Positions 58,070 through 64,000 of a stretch of 64,000 bases of DNA are shown in pieces. Location of the stretch: positions 66,878,841 through 66,942,840 of the forward strand of contig NC_092048.1 of the NCBI RefSeq assembly GCF_003086295.3, given 5' to 3'. Positions within the stretch are counted from its first letter, which is position 1; each line of letters starts with the position of its first letter. The notes under the pieces are model-generated. The model saw only the letters and a list, made by a program, of their open reading frames with translations. It did no database searches and was not told the origin of the DNA. The position numbers and the translations under genes are program-made. The stretch is from Arachis hypogaea. Lineage: Eukaryota; Streptophyta; Magnoliopsida; Fabales; Fabaceae.

Positions 58070-61000
58070 CGAGGAGGACACTAAAGGCGAGTCGTAATGG
58101 CTCATCTTCGCAGGCTTTTTTTTTTTTACGTTGTGCTGACCTCGTTCTTTACATGACGCTATCCCGAGGGGGACACCTAAAGGCGAGCCGTAATGGCCTC
58201 ATCTTCGGCAGGCTCTCTCCGTTTTTTTTTTTTTACGTTGTGCTGACCTCGTTCTTTAATGACGCTATCCCGAGGAGGACACCTAAAGCGAGCCGTAATG
58301 GCCTCATCTTCGGCAGGCTCCTTCGGTTTTTTTTCGTTTTTTTTTACGTTGTGCTGACCTCGTTCTTTAAATGACGCTATCCCGAGGAGGACACCTAAAG
58401 GCGAGCCGTAATGGCCTCATCTTCGGCAGGTCCTCCTTCGGTTTTTTTTGTTTTTTTTTTACGTTGTGCTGACCTCGTTCTTTAAATGACGCTATCCCGA
58501 GGAGGACACCTAAAGGCGAGCCGTAATGGCCTCATCTTCGGCAGGCTCTTTCGGTTTTTTTTCGTTTTTTTTTACGTTGTGCTGACCCTCGTTCTTTAAA
58601 TGACGCTATCCCGAGGAGGACACCTAAAGGCGAGCCGTAATGGCCTCATCTTCGGAGGCTCCTCCGGTTTTTTTCCAGTTTTTTTTACGTTGTGCTGACC
58701 CTCGTTCTTTAATGACGCTATCGAGGAGGACACCTAAAGGCGAGCGTAATGGCCTATCTTCGGAGCTCCTCCGGTTTTTTTTTTTTACGTTTTCTGACCC
58801 TCGTTCTTTAAATGACGCTATCCCGAGGAGACACCTAAAGGCGAGCCGTAATGGCCTCATCTTCGGCAGCTCTCCGGTTTTTTTCAGTTTTTTTTACGTT
58901 GTGCTGACCCTCGTTCTTTAATGACGCTATCCGAGGAGGACACCTAAAGGCGAGCCGTAATGGCCTCATCTTCGGCAGCTCCTCCGATTTTTTCCAGTTT
59001 TTTTACGTTGTTCTGACCCTCGTTCTTTAAATGACGCTATCCCGAGGAGGACACCTAAAGGCGAGCCGTAATGGCCTCATCTTCGGCAGGCTCTCCGGTT
59101 TTTTTTCGGTTTTTTTTACGTTGTTCTGACCCTGTTCTTTAAATGACGCTATCCCGAGGAGGACACCTAAAGGCGAGCCGTAATGGCCTCATCTTCGGCA
59201 GCTCCTCCGTTTTTTTTTTTTACGTTGTTCTGACCCTCGTTCTTTAAATGACGCTATCCGAGGAGACACCTAAAGGCGAGCCGTAATGGCCTCATCTTCG
59301 CGGCTCCTCCGGTTTTTTTTGTTTTTTTCTTTTTTTCTACGTTGTTCTGACCCTTGTTCTTTAAATGACGCTATCCCGAGGAGGACACCTAAAGGCGAGC
59401 CGTAATGGCCTCATCTTCGGCAGCCTCCTCCGTTTTTTTTTTTTACGTTGTCTGACCCTCGTTCTTTAAATGACGCTATCCTGAGGAGGACACCTAAAGG
59501 CGAGCCGTAATGGCCTCATCTTCAGCGGGCTCCTCCGTTTTTTTCCGTTTTTCCATTTTTTTACTACGTTGTGCTGACCCTTGTTCATTAAATGACGCTA
59601 TCCCGAGGAGGACACCTAAAGGCGAGCCGTAATGGCCTCATCTTCGGCAGGCTCCTCCGATTTTTTTTTTTTACGTTGTGCTGACCCTCGTTCTTTACAT
59701 GACGCTATCCCGAGGGGATACCTAAAGGAGAGCCGTAATGGCCTCATCTTCAGCACGCTCCTCTTTTTTTTTTTTTCTGTTTTTTTTTTATGTTTGCTGA
59801 CCCTCGTTCTTTAATGATGCTATCCTGAGGAGGACTCCTAAAGGCGAGCCTTAATGGCCTCATCTTCGGCAGGCTCCTCCCGATTTTTTTTTTTACGTTG
59901 TGCTGACCCTCGTTCTTTAAATGACGCTATCCCGAGGAGGACACCTAAAGGCGAGCCGTAATGGCCTCATCTTCGTAGGCTCCTCCAGTTTTTTTTTTTT
60001 GTTTTTTTTTACGTTGTGCTGCCCTCGTTCTTTAAATGACGCTATCCCGAGGAGGACACCTAAAGGTGAGCCGTAATGGCCTCATCTTCGGCAGGTTCCT
60101 CCGGTTTATTTTTTCCTGTTTTTTTTTACGTTGTTTGACCCTCGTTCTTTAAATGACGCTATCCCGAGGAGGAACCTAAAGGCGAGCCGTAATGGCCTCA
60201 TCTTCGGCAGGCTCTCCGGTTTTTTTTTCCAGTTTTTTTTTACGTTGTGCTGACCCTCGTTCTTTAAATGACGCTATCCCGAGGAGGACACCTAAAGGCG
60301 AGCCGTAATGGCCTCATCTTCGGCAGCTCCTCCGGTTTTTTCGTTTTTTTACGTTGTTTGACCCTCGTTCTTTAAATGACGCTATCCCGAGGAGGACACC
60401 TAAAGGCGAGCCGTAATGGCCTCATCTTCGGCAGGCTCTCCGTTTTTTTTTGTTTTTTTTTTTTTTTCTACGTTGTTCTGACCTCGTTCTTTAAATGACG
60501 CTATCCCGAGAGGACACCTAAAGGCGAGCCGTAATGGCCTCATCTTCGGCAGGCTCCTCGGTTTTTTTTTACGTTGTTCTGACCCTCGTTCTTTAAATGA
60601 CGCTATCCCGAGGAGGACACTAAAGGCGAGCCGTAATGGCCTCATCTTCGGGGCTCTCGTTTTTTTTTCCATTTTTTTTTTTACTTGTGCTGACACTCGT
60701 TCTTAATGACGCTATCCCGAGGAGGACACCTAAAGGCGAGCCGTAATGGCCTCATCTTGGCAGGCTTCTCTGTTTTTTTTTTTTACGTTGTGCTGACCTC
60801 GTTCTTTAATGACGCTATCCCGAGGGGATAACTAAAGGAGAGCCGTAATGGCCTCATCTTCGCGGGCTTGTCTTTTTTTTCCGTTTTTTTTTTTTTACGT
60901 TTTCTGACTCTCGTTCTTTAATGATGCTATCCCGAGGAGGACACCTAAAGGCGAGCCTTAATGGCCTCATCTCGGCAGGCTCCTCCGTTTTTTTTTTTTT

Positions 61001-64000
61001 ACGTTGTGCTGACCTCGTTCTTTAAATGACGCTATCCCGAGGAGGACACCTAAAGGAGCGTAATGCCTCATCTTCGACAGGCTCCTTCGGTTTTTTTTCG
61101 GTTTTTTTTTTTATGTTGTGCTGCCCTCGTTCTTTAAATGACGCTATCCCGAGGAGGACACCTAAAGGCGAACCGTAATGGCCTCATCTTCGTAGGTTCC
61201 TCCGGTTTTTTTTTTTGGTTTTTTCTGTTTTTTTTACCTTGTGCTGACCCTCGTTCTTTAAATGACGCTATCCCGAGGAGGAACCTAAAGGCGAGCCGTA
61301 ATGGCCTCATCTTCGGCAGGCTCTTTCGGTTTTTTTTCCAGTTTTTTCTGTTTTTTTTACTACGTTGTGCTGACCTCGTTCATTAAATGACGCTATCCCG
61401 AGGAGGACACCTAAAGGCGAGCCGTAATGGCCTCATCTTCGGCAGGCTCCTACGTTTTTTTTTTACGTTGTGCTTACCCTCGTTCTTTACATGACGCTAT
61501 CTCGAGGGGATACCTAAAGGAGCGCCGTAATGGCCTCATCTTCAGCAGGCTCCTCTTTTTTTTCGATTTTTTCCGTTTTTTTTTTTACGTTTTGCTGACC
61601 CTCGTTCTTTAAGTGATGCTATCCGAGGAGGACACCTAAAGGCGAGCCTTAAGGCCTCATCTTCGGCAAGCTCCTCCGGTTTTTTTCTGGTTTTTTTTAC
61701 GTTGTCTGACCCTCGTTCTTTAATGAGCTATCGAGGAGGACACTAAAGGCGAGCGTAATGGCCTCATCTTCGGCAGCCTCCTCCATTTTTTTTTTACGTT
61801 GTGCTGACCCTCGTTCTTTAAATGACACTATCCGAGGAGGCACCTAAAGGCGAGCCGTAATGACTCATCTTCACAGGCTCCTCCATTTTTTTCGGTTTTT
61901 TTTTTTTTTTTTTTACGTTATGCTGACCCTCGTTCTTTAAATGACGCTATCCCGAGGAGGAACCTAAGGCGAGCCGTAATGCCTCATCTTCAGCAGGCTC
62001 CACTATTTTTTTCCCGGTTTTTTCTGTTTTTTTTTACGTTTGCTGACCCTCGTCCTTTAAATGACGCTATCCCAGGAGGACACCTAAAGGCGAGCCGTAA
62101 TGGCCTCATCTTCGGCATGCTCTTCCGGTTTTTTTTCCAGTTTTTTTTTACGTTGTGCTGACCCTCGTTCTTTAAATGACTCTGTCCCGAGGAGGACACC
62201 TAAAGGCGAGCCGTAATGGCCTCATCTTCGGCAGGTACATTTAATTTTTTTTCGGTTTTTTTTTCCTTTTTTTTTACGTTGTTCTGACCCTCGTTCTCTA
62301 CATGACGCTATCCCGAGGAGGACACCTAAAGGCGAGCTGTAATGGCCTCATCTTCGGCTGGCTCTTCCGGTTTTTTTTCCAGTATTTTTTTTTACGTTGT
62401 GCTGACCCTCGTTCATTAAATGACGCTATCCCGAGGAGGACACCTAATGGCGAGCCTTAATGGCATCATCTTCGACAAGCGATTCTGGTTTTTTTCCGGT
62501 TTTTTTTAAGTTGTTCTGACCCTCGTTCTTTGAATGACGCTAACTCGAGGAGCACACCTAAAGGCAAGCCGTAATGGCCTCATCTTTGGCAGCCTCCTCC
62601 GTTTTTTTTTTACGTTGTTCTGACCCTCGTTCTTTAAAAGACGCTATCCCGAGCAGGACAACTAAAGGCGAGCCGTAATGGCCTCATCTTCGGCAGTCTC
62701 CTCCATTTTTTTTCCGGTTTTTTTTTTAACGTTGTGCTGACCCTCGTTCTTTAAATGACGCTATCCCGAGGAGGACACCTAAAGGCGAGCCGTAATGGCC
62801 TCATCTTCGCAGGCTCCTCCGATTTTTTTTGGTTTTTTTTCGGTTTTTTTTTACGTTGTTCTGACGTCGTTCTTTAAATGACGCTATCCCGAGGAGGACA
62901 GCTAAAGGCGAGCCGTAATGGCCTCATCTTCGGCAGGCTCCTCCGATTATCTTTTTCGGTTTTTTTCGTTTTTTTTTACGTTGTGCTCACCCTCGTTCCT
63001 TAAATTGACGCTATCCCGAGGAGGACACCTAAAGGCGAGCCGTAATGGCCTCATCTTGGCAGGTTCCTCCGGTTTTATTTTTCAGTTTTTTTCATTTTTT
63101 TTACATTGTTCTGACCCTCGTTCTTTAAATGACGCTATCCCGAGGAGGACACCTAAAGGCGAGCCGTAATGGCCTCATCTTCGGTAGGTTCCTCCGGTTT
63201 TATTTTTTTGGTTTTTTTCTGTTTTTTTTACCTTGTGCTGACCCTCGTTCTTTAAATGACGCTATCCCGAGGAGGAAACCTAAAGGCGAGCCGTAATGGC
63301 CTCATCTTCGGCAGGCTCTTTCGGTTTTTTTTCCAGTTTTTTCTGTTTTTTTTACTACGTTGTGCTGACCCTCGTTCATTAAATGACGCTATCCCGAGGA
63401 GGACACCTAAAGGCGAGCCGTAATGGCCTCATCTTCGGCAGGCTCCTACGTTTTTTTTTTACGTTGTGCTTACCCTCGTTCTTTACATGACGCTATCCCG
63501 AGGGGATACCTAAAGGAGCGCCGTAATGGCCTCATCTTCAGCAGGCTCCTCTTTTTTTTTCCGATTTTTTCCGTTTTTTTTTCTTACGTTTTGCTGACCC
63601 TCGTTCTTTAAGTGATGCTATCCCGAGGAGGACACCTAAAGGCGAGCCTTAAGGGCCTCATCTTCGGCAAGCTCCTCCGGTTTTTTTCTGGATTTTTTTA
63701 CGTTGTTTAGACCCTCGTTCTTTGAATGATGCTAACTCGAGGAGGACATCTAAAGGCGAGACGTAATGACCTCATCTTCGGCAGCCTCCTCCGTTTTTTT
63801 TTTTACGTTGTGCTAACCCTCGTTCTTTAAATGACACTATCCTGAGGAGGACACCTAAAGGCGAGCCGTAATCGACTCATCTTCAACAGGCTCCTCCATT
63901 TATTTTCTGGTTTTTTCCTTTTTTTTTTATACGTTATGCTGACCCTCGTTCTTTAAATGACGCTATCCCGAGGAGGATACCTTAAGGCGAGCCGTAATGA
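58065..64000 (+). repeat. Satellite array, block D
   Basis: The same monomers in the same orientation, running off the right edge. From 58065 to about 62.1 kb the monomers are unusually uniform in type but carry many single-base losses (gacctcg, ctatcgagg, gagcgtaatgg, cggagctcc). From about 62.1 kb the sequence is more regular. Blocks at 61.2-61.7 and 63.2-63.7 kb share an order that includes ggctcctacg, gtgcttaccc and ggagcgccgtaatgg, about 2.0 kb apart. No gene is visible. Confidence 0.96.

Noticed and set aside
1..64000. CENP-B-like box or telomere repeat in the satellite core
   Set aside because: Neither a CENP-B box-like motif nor TTTAGGG repeats could be seen in the monomer.

Overview
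This 64 kb window is plant nuclear heterochromatin, not a gene region. About 48 kb is one strand-biased satellite array: roughly 400 tandem monomers averaging near 116 bp. Each monomer has a conserved core of about 85-90 bp followed by a T-rich spacer. No host protein-coding gene, rRNA or tRNA gene can be supported. The three interrupting elements are Athila-type Ty3/gypsy LTR retrotransposon copies primed by tRNA-Asp, which points to a flowering plant. The LTR and Pol sequences look legume-like (Arachis is my best guess), but that is recognition from memory and was not searched.

Layout: satellite 1-6909; solo LTR 6910-8790 with a 5-bp target duplication; satellite 8791-17359; truncated element 17360-20520 (5' part of gag, primer site and one LTR, no target duplication); satellite 20521-47164; near-complete element 47165-58064 (10.9 kb, both LTRs, gag-pro-RT-RNase H in one open frame, integrase in a second frame with two stops, imperfect target duplication); satellite 58065-64000. 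The array runs off both ends. All three elements lie in the same orientation (minus strand).

The satellite has higher-order structure. Private monomer variants recur at about 3.2 kb, giving two back-to-back pairs of multi-monomer blocks (20524-26917 and 36424-42844). There are also shorter local duplications of 363 and about 821 bp, and a block at 1-1760 that recurs at about 14.05-15.8 kb. Poly-T expansions of 29-39 nt sit mostly in one monomer type. From about 28.2 kb to the mid-40s, and again at 58-62 kb, monomers carry many single-base losses, which may be consensus error or real decay.

The most interesting signals are a tandem set of hairpins inside each LTR, whose two arms differ between LTR subfamilies by complementary changes; the clustering of all three insertion points in one roughly 15-bp stretch of the monomer; and the 3.2 kb higher-order blocks. 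I found no host defence system, operon or other new gene system.
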